In this document: in pieces, positions 33,569 to 43,155 of the stretch | Layout of the letters: the number at the start of each line of letters is the position of its first letter | Numbering within the stretch: the stretch's first letter is position 1 | Origin: Clavibacter californiensis | GTDB taxonomy: Bacteria; Actinomycetota; Actinomycetes; Actinomycetales; Microbacteriaceae | Assembly (NCBI RefSeq): GCF_021952865.1 | Contig: NZ_CP040792.1 | Span: 2,046,001 to 2,110,000 of the forward strand | Direction of reading: 5' to 3' | Length of the DNA stretch: 64,000 bases | The notes under the pieces: generated by a model | What the model saw: the letters and a program-made list of their open reading frames with translations, nothing else | Database searches by the model: none | Told to the model about the DNA's origin: nothing | Made by a program: the position numbers and the translations under genes

Positions 33569-35235
33569 ACCGCGACGACGTCCTCCGGCTCGCGCAGCCG
33601 CCCGCGCGCCGCGCCCTGCCCGGCCTCCTCGCGGGCCTCGCGAGCGCCGTCGGCTCGGTCGCGCTCCTCGCGACCTCGGCCTGGCTCATCACGCGCGCGT
33701 CCGAGCAGCCGCCCATCCTCTTCCTCGGCATGGCGATCGTCGGGGTGCGGGCGTTCGCGCTCGGGCGGGCCGCGTTCCGCTACCTGGAGCGCATCACGAG
33801 CCACGACGCGGCCTTCCGGGCCCTGGCGACGCTCCGCGTGGGGGTCTTCGAGCGGCTCCTCCCGTTCGCGCCCGCCGGCCTCCGCGACACGCGCCGCGGC
33901 GACCTCCTCACGCGGCTCGTCGGCGACGTCGACCGGCTCCAGGACCTCCCGCTGCGCGTCGTGCAGCCGCTCGCGGTGTCGGTGCTCGTCCAGGTGGCGA
34001 GCGTCGCGGTCGTGTGGGCCGTGCTGCCCGCGGCGGGGATCGCGCTGCTCGTCGTGCTGGCGGTCTCGCTCGCCGTCGGGATCGGCGCGACGACCGCGCT
34101 CGCGGCACGCGCCGAGACGCGCATCGCGCCGCTGCGCGCCCGGCTGCAGGACCTCGTGCTCGACCTGGTCGGCGGCCTCGACGTGCTGACCGCGTTCGGG
34201 GTGGTGGGCGACCGACTCGCCGCGATCGACCGGGCCGCGTCCGACCTCCGGCGCCAGGAGCTGCGCAGCGCCGCCGCGGCGGGCGTCACCGCGGGCGTCG
34301 TGCTCGCCGGCACGGGCGCGGTCGCCGGCTGGACCGTGCTGCAGGGAGTGCCGGGCGTCGCGTCCGGGACGCTGGATCCCGCCTGGCTCGCGCTGGCCGC
34401 GCTGGTGCCGCTCGCGCTGGTCGAGCAGGCGACGGCCGTGCCGCTCGCGGTGCAGGCGTGGCGGCGCGTGCGCACGAGCGCGGAGCGCGTGGCGGGCGTC
34501 GTGCCGGGGACGGTGCCCGACGAGATCCCGCGGGAGCCCGACGACGCCGACGCGGAGCCCGCGCACGCCGACGCGCCGACCACGGGCACGACCCTCGAGG
34601 TCCGCGACCTGGTCACGCGCTGGCCGGGAGCGCATCACGACGCCCTCGCCCCGGTGTCGCTCGTGGTGCGGCCGGGGGAGACGGTCGTCGTGCGCGGCCC
34701 GAGCGGATCCGGGAAGTCGTCGCTCGCGGCCGCCCTCGCCCGGTTCCTCGAGTCGCGCGGCGCCTACGAGCTGGACGGCCGGGACGCGCGGTCGATGGCT
34801 CCGTCCGCCGTGCGCCGGATCGTCGGCCTCTGCGAGCAGGCGCCGCACCTCTTCGACGCGAGCATCCGGCAGAACCTGCTCTTCGCGCGCGATGGCGCGA
34901 CGGACGACGAGCTCGTCGGCGTCCTCGCGCGCGTGGGCCTCGCCGGGTGGACGGCCGAGCGGGGCGGGCTCGACGCGCGCGTCGGCGACCGCGGCGGCCT
35001 CGTCTCGGGCGGCCAGGCGCAGCGCATCGCCCTGGCGCGGGCGCTCCTCGCCGAGTTCCCGGTGCTCGTGCTCGACGAGCCGACGGCGGACGTCGATGCC
35101 GAGCGCGCCCAGGCCGTGCTGCGCGACGTGCTTACGGCGGCGCGCGCCAGCGGACGCGGGGTGCTGCTGCTCACGCACACGGAGGTGCCGGGCGACCTCG
35201 TGGACCGGACCATCGAGCTGCTGCCCGTGTCCTGA
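33565..35235 (+). CDS. cydC: Thiol-reductant ABC exporter subunit CydC
   Basis: A 556-residue half-transporter partner of CydD. SVALLATSAWLITRASEQPPILFL is the characteristic CydC first helix. Ahead of the ATPase lies an acidic linker (DEIPREPDDADAEPAHAD). The ATPase has GPSGSGKSSLAAAL, LVSGGQAQRIALARAL and VLVLDEPTADVD. GTG 33565 overlaps the cydD stop. Gene order cydA-B-D-C is complete, and the 3' end faces pabC at 16 bases. Confidence 0.93.
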   Translation: MNRDDVLRLAQPPARRALPGLLAGLASAVGSVALLATSAWLITRASEQPPILFLGMAIVGVRAFALGRAAFRYLERITSHDAAFRALATLRVGVFERLLPFAPAGLRDTRRGDLLTRLVGDVDRLQDLPLRVVQPLAVSVLVQVASVAVVWAVLPAAGIALLVVLAVSLAVGIGATTALAARAETRIAPLRARLQDLVLDLVGGLDVLTAFGVVGDRLAAIDRAASDLRRQELRSAAAAGVTAGVVLAGTGAVAGWTVLQGVPGVASGTLDPAWLALAALVPLALVEQATAVPLAVQAWRRVRTSAERVAGVVPGTVPDEIPREPDDADAEPAHADAPTTGTTLEVRDLVTRWPGAHHDALAPVSLVVRPGETVVVRGPSGSGKSSLAAALARFLESRGAYELDGRDARSMAPSAVRRIVGLCEQAPHLFDASIRQNLLFARDGATDDELVGVLARVGLAGWTAERGGLDARVGDRGGLVSGGQAQRIALARALLAEFPVLVLDEPTADVDAERAQAVLRDVLTAARASGRGVLLLTHTEVPGDLVDRTIELLPVS

Positions 35236-35251
35236 CCCGGGGCCGCGTGGG

Positions 35252-36070
35252 TCAGCCCGAGGGCAGCTCCCGCCGCAGCGCATCCAGCCGCGTGCGCCAC
35301 GCGCGCACCCGACCGGGCTCGGCCGCGGTGGCCGGGCCGTCGATCCAGCCGCGCACCAGGCGGATCCCGTGCAGCGCGCTGACGGCCCACACCTCGCGCC
35401 CGTCGAGATCGGCCGGCCGCGCCCGCTCGTGCAGCACGTCGACGCCGAGTGCCGTGGCCAGCGCGACGATGCTGCGCTCGGTGACGCTCGGGATCCGCGG
35501 CACTGCGCCCTCGACGACCGCGAGCGCGTCGCCGTGCCACCACAGGATCGCGCTGTACGCGCCCTCCACGATCGTGCCGTCGGCCGCGAGGATCACCGCC
35601 TCGCCCGCTCCGTATCGGGAGGCGCGGCTGCGCAGGGCGCCGAGCGCGTGCAGATCGGGTCCCTTGACGCGGGGCATCGTGCGCGGATCCGGGCCGTCGT
35701 GGTCGCGCAGGACCACCGAGGCCGTGCGCTCCGGGGCCGGGCGCACGAGGAGCCGGGCCACGTCGCCGTCGGGGCCGCGGAGCGCCTCCACGCGTGGGAA
35801 CCACGCGCCGTCGCGGGGCAGCGCGGCGACCGCGGCGTCGAGGAAGGCCGCGGGATCCGCCACGGCCGCGGACTGCAGGCGCAGCGACGCGAGGAACCGC
35901 TGCCGGTGGACGTCGAGCGCCAGCACCCGGCCCTCCTCGACGAGGAACGAGTCGGCCGCGAGCACCCGGTGAGCGGCGGGTCGGGCCTCCTCGGCTCCTC
36001 CACCGGCGGGATCCGCGGCCGTCGTCGCCCATCCGGCCGCGCTCCACCGGAGGATCGTCTCGGAACTCAT
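35252..36070 (-). CDS. pabC: Aminodeoxychorismate lyase-like, class IV aminotransferase
   Basis: A 272-residue PLP enzyme of fold type IV. The PLP lysine is in TMPRVKGPDLHALG (residue about 150), and EAVILAADGTIVEGAYSAILWW carries the cofactor-binding Glu and the phosphate loop. In the folate pathway PabC converts 4-amino-4-deoxychorismate to p-aminobenzoate. Branched-chain and D-amino-acid transaminases share the fold, but divergence from pabB 53 bases away supports PabC. ATG 36070 has TAGCCT seven bases upstream. Confidence 0.85.
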   Translation of the reverse strand: MSSETILRWSAAGWATTAADPAGGGAEEARPAAHRVLAADSFLVEEGRVLALDVHRQRFLASLRLQSAAVADPAAFLDAAVAALPRDGAWFPRVEALRGPDGDVARLLVRPAPERTASVVLRDHDGPDPRTMPRVKGPDLHALGALRSRASRYGAGEAVILAADGTIVEGAYSAILWWHGDALAVVEGAVPRIPSVTERSIVALATALGVDVLHERARPADLDGREVWAVSALHGIRLVRGWIDGPATAAEPGRVRAWRTRLDALRRELPSG

Positions 36071-36077
36071 ACCCTTG

Positions 36078-36083
36078 AGGCTA
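36078..36083 (-). promoter_or_regulatory. -10 element (TAGCCT) of a probable leaderless promoter
   Basis: Reverse-strand TAGCCT, seven bases before the pabC ATG at 36070. Confidence 0.5.
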
Positions 36084-36123
36084 GGCGGCCGCCGGGTGCG
36101 CTCACGACACCGGGAGGCCGAGC

Positions 36124-37605
36124 ATGCACGAGGGCGACGCGCGCGCCGCCGCGGAGGTCGTCGGCCGCCGGCTGGGCCGCTGGCACGACCCCCAGGACGT
36201 GTTCCTGGCGCTCTTCGCCGCGGAGTCCGCCGGCGACGTCGCGTGGCTCGACGACTCGGCGGGGGAGGGATGGACCTACCTCGCGGCGTCGACCGACACC
36301 GTGACGGCGTGGCCGCGGGGCGTGTTCGCGGGGCTGGCGGAGCTGCTGCCGGCGTCAGCGCCCGACGTGTCGCCCGCCGGGTCCGCCGCGCCCGATGCCG
36401 ACCCGCTGCCGGACGGCCTCGCCTTCCGGCTGGGGCTCGTCGGCTGGATCCCGCACGACACCTGGACGGAGACCGTCCCGCTCCACCATGCGCCGCCGAG
36501 CGCGCCAGCGCACGCCACGGGCCGCGTCCCGGCCGCCGCGCTCCGCGTCGACCGCCTCCTCGCCTTCGACCACGCCACGGGCGAGGTGTGGGCCGTCGCA
36601 CGAGCGGGGGATCCCTGGCCGCTCGCCGTCGAAGAGGAGCTGGAGCGCGCGGACCAGGCCGGCGCCCGTCCCGTCGCGCGCGCCCCGGAGGACGACGCTG
36701 ACGCGCCACCCGTCTGGCGGCACGACGACGCGGCCTACCTCGACCTCATCCGCGCCTGTCAGGAGTCCATCCGCCGCGGCGACGCGTACCAGCTCTGCCT
36801 CACGAACAGCGCGGCCGTGCCCGGGCACGTCGACCCCGTCCGCGTGCACCTGGCGCTGCGTGCGCTCAGCCCCACCCACCATGGCGCGTTCCTGCGCGCG
36901 GGCGGCACGGTGCTCGTCAGCGCGTCGCCCGAGCGGTTCGTCGAGGTCGACGCGCGCGGCACCCTGCGCACGCTGCCCATCAAGGGCACCCGGCCCCGCC
37001 ACGCGGATCCCGCCTCGGATGCACGGGCGCGCGCCGAGCTCCTCGCGAGCGAGAAGGAACGCGCCGAGAACGTCATGATCGTCGACCTCATGCGCAACGA
37101 CCTCAGCCGCGTGTGCGTCCTGGGGTCCGTGCGCGTGACGAGCCTGTTCGCCGTCGAGGCCTACGCCCAGGTCCACCAGCTCGTGAGCCGCGTCGAGGGG
37201 GAGCTCGCCCCGGGCGTCTCGGCCGTCGACGCGGTGCGGGCCCTGTTCCCCGCGGGATCCATGACGGGCGCCCCCAAGTCCGCGGCCGTCGGCATCCTCC
37301 AGGCGCTCGAGGGCGGCCCACGCGGCGTCTACGCGGGCGCGTTCGGCTGGTTCGGCGACGACGGGCGCGTCGACCTCGCCATGGTCATCCGCTCGGTCGT
37401 CGTCACGGGCGGCCGCGCGACGGTGGGTGCCGGCGGCGGGATCACGGCGCTGTCCGTCCCCGAGGAGGAGCTCGAGGAGGTGCGCGTGAAGGCCGCGCCG
37501 CTCCTCGCGGCCGTCCGGGCCGGACGCGTGCCGCCACCCGGCGACGAGGACGATGCCGACGCCGCACCGCGTCCCGCCCTCCCCAAGGCGCCGGAGGCGG
37601 CCTGA
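36124..37605 (+). CDS. pabB: Aminodeoxychorismate synthase component I
   Basis: A 493-residue chorismate-utilising enzyme. PIKGTRPR contains the Lys that marks PabB; anthranilate synthases have Ala there. Other chorismate-fold motifs are RRGDAYQLCLTNS, ENVMIVDLMRNDLSRV with the Mg-binding Glu and Asp, and AGSMTGAPKSAAV. It makes 4-amino-4-deoxychorismate using ammonia from PabA, which is not fused here and must be encoded elsewhere. It forms a divergent pair with pabC, so p-aminobenzoate synthesis for folate is well supported. A hairpin follows the stop. Confidence 0.9.
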   Translation: MHEGDARAAAEVVGRRLGRWHDPQDVFLALFAAESAGDVAWLDDSAGEGWTYLAASTDTVTAWPRGVFAGLAELLPASAPDVSPAGSAAPDADPLPDGLAFRLGLVGWIPHDTWTETVPLHHAPPSAPAHATGRVPAAALRVDRLLAFDHATGEVWAVARAGDPWPLAVEEELERADQAGARPVARAPEDDADAPPVWRHDDAAYLDLIRACQESIRRGDAYQLCLTNSAAVPGHVDPVRVHLALRALSPTHHGAFLRAGGTVLVSASPERFVEVDARGTLRTLPIKGTRPRHADPASDARARAELLASEKERAENVMIVDLMRNDLSRVCVLGSVRVTSLFAVEAYAQVHQLVSRVEGELAPGVSAVDAVRALFPAGSMTGAPKSAAVGILQALEGGPRGVYAGAFGWFGDDGRVDLAMVIRSVVVTGGRATVGAGGGITALSVPEEELEEVRVKAAPLLAAVRAGRVPPPGDEDDADAAPRPALPKAPEAA

Positions 37606-37610
37606 TCCGC

Positions 37611-37636
37611 GCCCCTCCCACCGGTTCGGGAGGGGC
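37611..37636 (+). terminator. Terminator after pabB
   Basis: GCCCCTCCC (37611-37619) pairs with GGGAGGGGC (37628-37636), a 9-bp stem with an 8-base loop, five bases after the stop. Confidence 0.75.
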
Positions 37637-37649
37637 CCTGCGCGTTCAC

Positions 37650-37655
37650 TAGTCT
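37650..37655 (+). promoter_or_regulatory. -10 element (TAGTCT) of the leuS promoter
   Basis: TAGTCT 48 bases before the TTG start would give a leader of about 42 nt. That is too short for a T-box riboswitch, and none was seen. Confidence 0.45.
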
Positions 37656-37703
37656 TGTCGAGGCCTTCACGGCCGCGACCCCCGCATCGAATCGAGAGCG
37701 CCC

Positions 37704-40262
37704 TTGGCACACGAGACCCCCGACATCCCCGGCGAGACCTACGACTTCCGCGCCATCGAGGCCGAGTGGTCGGAGGTGTGGGAGCGCGAGCAGCCGTTCC
37801 GCACGCCGGACGCGAGCGACACCCGCCCCCGCAAGTACATCCTCGACATGTTCCCGTACCCCTCGGGCGACCTGCACATGGGTCACGCGGAGGCGTTCGC
37901 GCTCGGCGACGCGGTCGCGCGCTACTGGCGCCAGCAGGGCTTCAACGTGCTGCACCCCATCGGCTGGGACTCCTTCGGCCTGCCCGCGGAGAACGCGGCC
38001 ATCAAGCGCGGGGTCGACCCGCGCGAGTGGACCTACGCGAACATCGAGACGCAGAAGCAGTCGATGAAGCGCTACGGCCTGTCCTTCGACTGGGAGCGCG
38101 AGCTGCACACGAGCGATCCCGAGTACTACAAGTGGAACCAGTGGCTGTTCCTCAAGATGCACGAGAAGGGCCTCGCCTACCGCAAGGACAGCTGGGTCAA
38201 CTGGGACCCGGTGGACCAGACCGTCCTCGCCAACGAGCAGGTCCTGCCGGACGGCACGTCCGACCGCTCGGGCGCCGTGGTCGTCAAGAAGAAGCTCACG
38301 CAGTGGTACCTGCGCATCACCGACTACGCCGACCGACTCGTCGACGACCTCAACCAGCTCGAGGGCACGTGGCCGGCGAAGGTCATCAGCATGCAGCGCA
38401 ACTGGATCGGACGGTCCATCGGCGCGGAGGTCGACTTCGTCGTCGAGGGCCGCGACGAGCCCGTCACGGTCTTCACCACGCGTCCGGACACGCTGCACGG
38501 CGCCACCTTCATGGTCGTCGCACCCGACAGCGACCTGGCGGCGGAGCTCGTCGAGGGGGCGTCGGACGAGGTCCGCGAGCGGTTCCGCGGCTACCTGGAG
38601 CGCACGCAGCGCCTCAACGAGATCGAGCGCTCCACGACCGACCGCCCGAAGACGGGCATCCCGCTCGGCCGCACGGCGATCAACCCCGTCAACGGCGAGC
38701 GGATCCCCGTCTGGGCCGCCGACTACGTGCTCGCCGACTACGGCACGGGCGCCGTCATGGCCGTCCCCGCGCACGACCAGCGCGACCTCGACTTCGCGCG
38801 CGCCTTCGACCTGCCGGTGCGCGTCGTCGTCGACACCACGCAGCCCGTCACGGGCGCCATCCGCATCATCCCCGAGGACGGTGAGCTGCCCGACCTCGAG
38901 GAGGTGCTGCCCGGTCGCACGGGCGTGGCGCTGCCCGGCGAGGGCCGCCTCATCAACTCCGGATCCCTCAACGGGCTGAGCAAGCAGCCGGCCATCAAGC
39001 GCGTCATCGAGCAGCTCGAGGCGGAGGGCCGCGGCCGCGCGGCGAAGAACTACCGCCTGCGCGACTGGCTCATCTCGCGCCAGCGCTTCTGGGGCACGCC
39101 CATCCCGATCGTCTACGACGCCGAGGGGAACGAGATCCGCGTCCCCGAGGACCAGCTGCCCGTCCGGCTGCCCGACACCGAGGGGCTCGACCTCACGCCG
39201 AAGGGCAAGTCGCCGCTGGCGGCCGCCACGGAGTGGACGAACGTGCCGAGCCCCGTCGACGGCAGCCCGGCCACGCGCGACCCCGACACCATGGACACCT
39301 TCATGGACAGCTCCTGGTACTGGTTGCGCTTCCTGTCGCCGAACGACGCCACGAAGGCGTTCGACCCGGCCGACGCCGACCGCTGGGCGCCCATCGACCA
39401 GTACGTGGGCGGCGTGGAGCACGCGATCCTGCACCTGCTGTACTCCCGCTTCATCACGAAGGTCCTGTTCGACCTCGGCTACGTCACCTTCACCGAGCCG
39501 TTCAGCGCGCTGCTCAACCAGGGCATGGTGCTCTCCGGCGGCAGCAAGATGTCGAAAAGCAAGGGCGGCGTCGACCTGGGCTCCGAGATGGACCGCCACG
39601 GCGTCGACGCCATCCGCCTCACCATGGCGTTCGCCGGCCCGCCCGAGGACGACATCGACTGGGAGGACGTCTCCCCGTCCGGCTCCGCGAAGTTCCTGGC
39701 GCGCGCCTGGCGCCTGACGGGCGACATCACGAGCGCCCCGGAGATCGAGTGGAAGACGGGCGACGAGGCGCTCCGCCGCGTCACGCACCGCTTCCTCGCC
39801 GAGGCGCCCGGCATGCTCGAGGCGTTCAAGTTCAACGTCGTCATCGCCCGCACGATGGAGCTCGTCAACGCCATCCGCAAGACCATCGACCAGGGTCCCG
39901 GCGGCGGCGACGCGGCCGTGCGCGAGGCGACGGAGGTCGTCGCCATCGCGCTCAGCCTGTTCGCGCCGTACACGGCGGAGGACATGTGGAGGCGCCTCGG
40001 CCGCGAGGGGTCCGTGGCGTTCGCCGGCTGGCGCAAGGCCGAGCGCAACCTGCTCGTGCAGAGCACGGTCACGGCCGTGGTGCAGGTCGACGGCAAGGTG
40101 CGCGACAAGCTCGAGGTCGACGCGAAGATCGGGGCGGACGAGCTCGAGGCCCTCGCGCGCGAGACCGCGGGCGTCAAGCGGTCCACCGCGGGTCGCACGA
40201 TCGACAAGGTCATCGTCCGCGCGCCCAAGATCGTGAGCATCACCACCACTCCCGCTCCCTGA
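37704..40262 (+). CDS. leuS: Leucyl-tRNA synthetase
   Basis: An 852-residue class I aminoacyl-tRNA synthetase that charges tRNA-Leu. The HIGH-type motif is [13 protein letters not shown] (about residue 50) and the KMSKS motif is [13 protein letters not shown] (about residue 615). Between them lies the CP1 editing domain with [18 protein letters not shown], which binds and clears mischarged amino acids. It is of normal length. The start codon is TTG at 37704, behind GAGAG; no ATG or GTG fits. A hairpin terminator follows the stop. Confidence 0.96.
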   Translation: MAHETPDIPGETYDFRAIEAEWSEVWEREQPFRTPDASDTRPRKYILDMFPYPSGDLHMGHAEAFALGDAVARYWRQQGFNVLHPIGWDSFGLPAENAAIKRGVDPREWTYANIETQKQSMKRYGLSFDWERELHTSDPEYYKWNQWLFLKMHEKGLAYRKDSWVNWDPVDQTVLANEQVLPDGTSDRSGAVVVKKKLTQWYLRITDYADRLVDDLNQLEGTWPAKVISMQRNWIGRSIGAEVDFVVEGRDEPVTVFTTRPDTLHGATFMVVAPDSDLAAELVEGASDEVRERFRGYLERTQRLNEIERSTTDRPKTGIPLGRTAINPVNGERIPVWAADYVLADYGTGAVMAVPAHDQRDLDFARAFDLPVRVVVDTTQPVTGAIRIIPEDGELPDLEEVLPGRTGVALPGEGRLINSGSLNGLSKQPAIKRVIEQLEAEGRGRAAKNYRLRDWLISRQRFWGTPIPIVYDAEGNEIRVPEDQLPVRLPDTEGLDLTPKGKSPLAAATEWTNVPSPVDGSPATRDPDTMDTFMDSSWYWLRFLSPNDATKAFDPADADRWAPIDQYVGGVEHAILHLLYSRFITKVLFDLGYVTFTEPFSALLNQGMVLSGGSKMSKSKGGVDLGSEMDRHGVDAIRLTMAFAGPPEDDIDWEDVSPSGSAKFLARAWRLTGDITSAPEIEWKTGDEALRRVTHRFLAEAPGMLEAFKFNVVIARTMELVNAIRKTIDQGPGGGDAAVREATEVVAIALSLFAPYTAEDMWRRLGREGSVAFAGWRKAERNLLVQSTVTAVVQVDGKVRDKLEVDAKIGADELEALARETAGVKRSTAGRTIDKVIVRAPKIVSITTTPAP

Positions 40263-40293
40263 GGGACGGCCCGCGACCCGACGTCGCGGTGAG

Positions 40294-40325
40294 GCGAGGG
40301 CGGTCCGGCGACGGGCCGCCCTCGC
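40294..40325 (+). terminator. Terminator after leuS
   Basis: GCGAGGGCGG (40294-40303) pairs with CCGCCCTCGC (40316-40325), a 10-bp stem with a 12-base loop. Confidence 0.75.
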
Positions 40326-40398
40326 TCCATCCCAGGGCGGATCCGCGACGGCGATCCCCAGACCCGGAGCCGCGGGCCGGACGCCCCCGGGCACCGCC

Positions 40399-40404
40399 TA
40401 CCGT
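40399..40404 (+). promoter_or_regulatory. -10 element (TACCGT) of a probable leaderless promoter
   Basis: TACCGT ends six bases before the comEA ATG at 40411. Confidence 0.5.
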
Positions 40405-40410
40405 GCCCGC

Positions 40411-41319
40411 ATGCGCCCCCTCCGCCGACCCCGTCCCGGACCCGATGCCGCCGAGCACCGGGAACCCGCGGGGTCGACGGACGACGGGTGGGAACCCGAC
40501 GCTGAGTGGCCCTCGGGGGCCGTGCCCCCATCACGAGCGGACGGTGACGCCGACCCGGCAGACGACGCCGTCCTTGGCCGCGCCGCTCCCGACACGGTCC
40601 ATCCGCTGCCTGGTCAGCGGTCGCGCATCCGGCTCCGCGTCGGCATCGGGGCCGCGGTCGTGCTGGTCGGTGCGGCGCTCGTGGTGACGATCCTCGTCAC
40701 CGCCGTCCAGTCGGCCGGCGTCGCCTCCCCGGCGGTTGCCCCGGCGGCGCGCCCGAGCCCGTCGACGCACACGAGCGCAGGCGCCGGCGCATCGGACGGA
40801 TCCGGGGACGAGGACGCGACCGGGAAGCCGGGCGACGCGAGCGACGCGGACGGCGGGTCCGCCGACGGCGCGCGGACGCCCATCTACGTGCACGTGGTCG
40901 GCGCGGTCGTCTCCCCGGGCCTGTACCCCCTGTCCCCGGGCAGCCGCGTCGTCGACGCCCTCGCCGCCGCGCACGGCTTCGCCGACGGGGCGGACACCGC
41001 GGGCGTCAACCTCGCGCGCGTCCTCTCCGACGGCGAGCAGCTCGTCGTCCCGCGCCAGGGGGAGGCCCCCGCCGTGCCCGCGACGTCGGGCGCCCCCGGA
41101 GCCGCAGGCGGGTCCGCGAGCCCGTCGGCACCGGTGGACCTCAACACGGCGACGGCGGAGCAGCTGGAGACCCTCCCGCGCGTCGGACCCTCCCTGGCCG
41201 CGCGGATCATCGCCTGGCGCACCGCGCACGGCCGCTTCGCGCGCGTCGCCGACCTCGGGCGGGTCCCGGGCATCGGCGATCGCACGCTCGCGTCGCTCAC
41301 CCCGCTGGTGCGGGTGTGA
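40411..41319 (+). CDS. comEA: ComEA family DNA-binding protein
   Basis: A 302-residue membrane-anchored protein. An acidic cytoplasmic tail of about 70 residues precedes one transmembrane helix (VGIGAAVVLVGAALVVTILV). An external Ser/Gly/Asp-rich linker follows, then a SLBB-type domain (TPIYVHVVGAVVSPGLYPL) and a C-terminal helix-hairpin-helix pair (DLNTATAEQLETLPRVGPSLAARII...VPGIGDRTLASL) that binds double-stranded DNA. In naturally competent bacteria ComEA captures DNA outside the membrane for ComEC. Its stop overlaps the comEC start. Confidence 0.92.
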   Translation: MRPLRRPRPGPDAAEHREPAGSTDDGWEPDAEWPSGAVPPSRADGDADPADDAVLGRAAPDTVHPLPGQRSRIRLRVGIGAAVVLVGAALVVTILVTAVQSAGVASPAVAPAARPSPSTHTSAGAGASDGSGDEDATGKPGDASDADGGSADGARTPIYVHVVGAVVSPGLYPLSPGSRVVDALAAAHGFADGADTAGVNLARVLSDGEQLVVPRQGEAPAVPATSGAPGAAGGSASPSAPVDLNTATAEQLETLPRVGPSLAARIIAWRTAHGRFARVADLGRVPGIGDRTLASLTPLVRV

Positions 41320-43073
41320 TGCCGAGGTCGGGTGCCGGCCGCGGCTCGCGCGGGCCGGCGCGAGGGCGGTGGGGCGCTGCCGCGGGGCACGTCGACCTCC
41401 GACTCGCGATGCCCGCGGCCGCCGGCTGGACGACCACGGCGGCAGCCATCGGCATCCGGGGTGCGGACGCGCCGTCGGCCGTCGCCGCCGCGACGGTGGC
41501 CGTGGTGTGCGCCGGGATCGCCGTCGGGTCGGCCGTGCGCGCGAGGGCGTGTGCGACCCCGACGGGATCCCCGGACGCCGGGCCGCGCATCCCACGACGC
41601 CGACGGGCGCGCCGAGCGGACGCGTCTGCGGCCCGGTTCCGCCGCGCCGCCGCCGCGCTCGCGGTCGCCGCAGGGGTCACGGCGATGCTCCTCGGCGCCG
41701 CCGCCGCCCGCGAGCCGTCGCGGCACCCGGAGGTCCTCGAGGCCGCCGCGCACGCGGACGGCATGGTGTTCGCGGACGCCGTCGTCGACGAGCCTCCCGC
41801 CCCGATCGCCTCGCACTCCGGGAGCGGACCGGGCCGCGCCGATCGAGTGCGGATCGTCGCGCACCTCACCGCCCTCCACGTCGGCCGCGACGCGATCGGG
41901 CGGACGGTCGACGCCGCGCTGCGGCTGCCGGCCCCGGTGCCCGTCGTCGTCTTCGCCACGGGCGCCGACGAGCGGCACGGCGGATCCGCGCACGCTCGCC
42001 CGGGGGTGGGCACGCTCCTGCGGGTGAGCGCCGCCGTCCGCGCCACGGATCCGGGCGATCGCGCCGCCTACCTCCTCGTCGCCCGCGGGGCACCCGAGAT
42101 CGCGGGCGGGCCCGCCGGCCCGCTCGGGTTCGCCGACGCCCTCCGTGCGGGCCTCGCCGACGCCTCCGCCGACCTCCGCGGACCGGGGGCCGAGCTGCTG
42201 CCCGGCCTCGCGATCGGGGACGTGTCGGCGGTGACGCCCGCCCTCGCGCAGACCATGAAGGACAGCTCGCTCACGCACCTCACGGCCGTCTCCGGTGCGA
42301 ACTGCGCGGTCATCGTGGGACTCGTGCTCGCGCTGGCGGCCGCCGCCGGGCTCCGGCGACCGGCGCGCGCGGTCGCGGCGCTGGCCGCCCTCGGCGCGTT
42401 CGTGATCCTGGTGACGCCGCAGCCCAGCGTGCTGCGCGCCGCCGTGATGGCCGCCGTGCTCATCGTCTCCACCGCATCCGGGCGGCCCTCCCGCGGCCTG
42501 CCCGCCCTCGCGGTGGCCGTGGTCGTCCTGCTCACGAACGATCCCTGGCTGGCACGCGACCTCGGCTTCGCCCTCAGCGTGCTGGCGACGGCCGGGCTGC
42601 TCGTCCTGGCGCCCCCGCTCGCGGACCGCCTGTCACGCCGCATGCCGCGTCGCCTGGCCGAGGCGCTCGCGATCCCCGTCGCCGCGCAGGTGGCGTGCCA
42701 GCCGGTGCTCCTCGTGCTGCAACCCGGCCTGCCGGTGCACGGGGTGCTCGCGAACGTGCTCGCCGAGCCCGCCGCCGCGCCCGCCACCATCGGCGGCCTC
42801 GTCGCGTGCGTCGTCCTCCCTGTCTGGCCGGCGGCGGGCGGTCTCGTGCTGCGGCTGGCCTGGCTACCGGCGTCGTGGATCGCCGCGGTCGCCTCCGTCA
42901 TGTCCCGTCTCCCCGCGGGCCGCGTGCCCTGGGCGGCCGGGCCCGCGGGCGTCATCGCGCTCACGGTCGCGATCGCCCTGGTGATAGCGGTGGTGGCGCT
43001 CGGTCATCCGGCCTCCGCGCGGTCTGCCGCCGCCGCAGTCCCGACGCCCGGGGATGTCCCTCCCGACGGCTAA
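41319..43073 (+). CDS. comEC: ComEC/Rec2 family DNA-uptake channel, without the metallo-beta-lactamase domain
   Basis: A 584-residue polytopic membrane protein. After two N-terminal helices and an OB-like external region, the competence domain starts at SLTHLTAVSGANCAVIVGL, the most conserved ComEC stretch, and continues through about eight more helices (LVTPQPSVLRAAVMA...). Full-length ComEC (about 750 residues) ends with a metallo-beta-lactamase-like nuclease domain; this protein stops after the membrane domain, and the next frame is unrelated holA sequence. ATG 41319 overlaps the comEA stop; a GTG three bases earlier is possible. Predicted to pass one DNA strand into the cytosol, if functional. 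Confidence 0.88.
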   Translation: MPRSGAGRGSRGPARGRWGAAAGHVDLRLAMPAAAGWTTTAAAIGIRGADAPSAVAAATVAVVCAGIAVGSAVRARACATPTGSPDAGPRIPRRRRARRADASAARFRRAAAALAVAAGVTAMLLGAAAAREPSRHPEVLEAAAHADGMVFADAVVDEPPAPIASHSGSGPGRADRVRIVAHLTALHVGRDAIGRTVDAALRLPAPVPVVVFATGADERHGGSAHARPGVGTLLRVSAAVRATDPGDRAAYLLVARGAPEIAGGPAGPLGFADALRAGLADASADLRGPGAELLPGLAIGDVSAVTPALAQTMKDSSLTHLTAVSGANCAVIVGLVLALAAAAGLRRPARAVAALAALGAFVILVTPQPSVLRAAVMAAVLIVSTASGRPSRGLPALAVAVVVLLTNDPWLARDLGFALSVLATAGLLVLAPPLADRLSRRMPRRLAEALAIPVAAQVACQPVLLVLQPGLPVHGVLANVLAEPAAAPATIGGLVACVVLPVWPAAGGLVLRLAWLPASWIAAVASVMSRLPAGRVPWAAGPAGVIALTVAIALVIAVVALGHPASARSAAAAVPTPGDVPPDG

Positions 43074-43155
43074 CCTGGATCCGCCCGACCGCCGGACCGC
43101 CCGACCACCCGGCGCCGGGATCCACGCCCGCACCCGCACCCCCGGAAGGACCCGC

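Noticed and set aside
37606-37703. Possible T-box leader of leuS
   Set aside because: The leader is too short and no T-box bulge or anticodon-like stem could be found.
37329-40394. 1021-codon reverse-strand frame over leuS
   Set aside because: Shadow of leuS; low-complexity Arg/Glu/Asp/Val composition.
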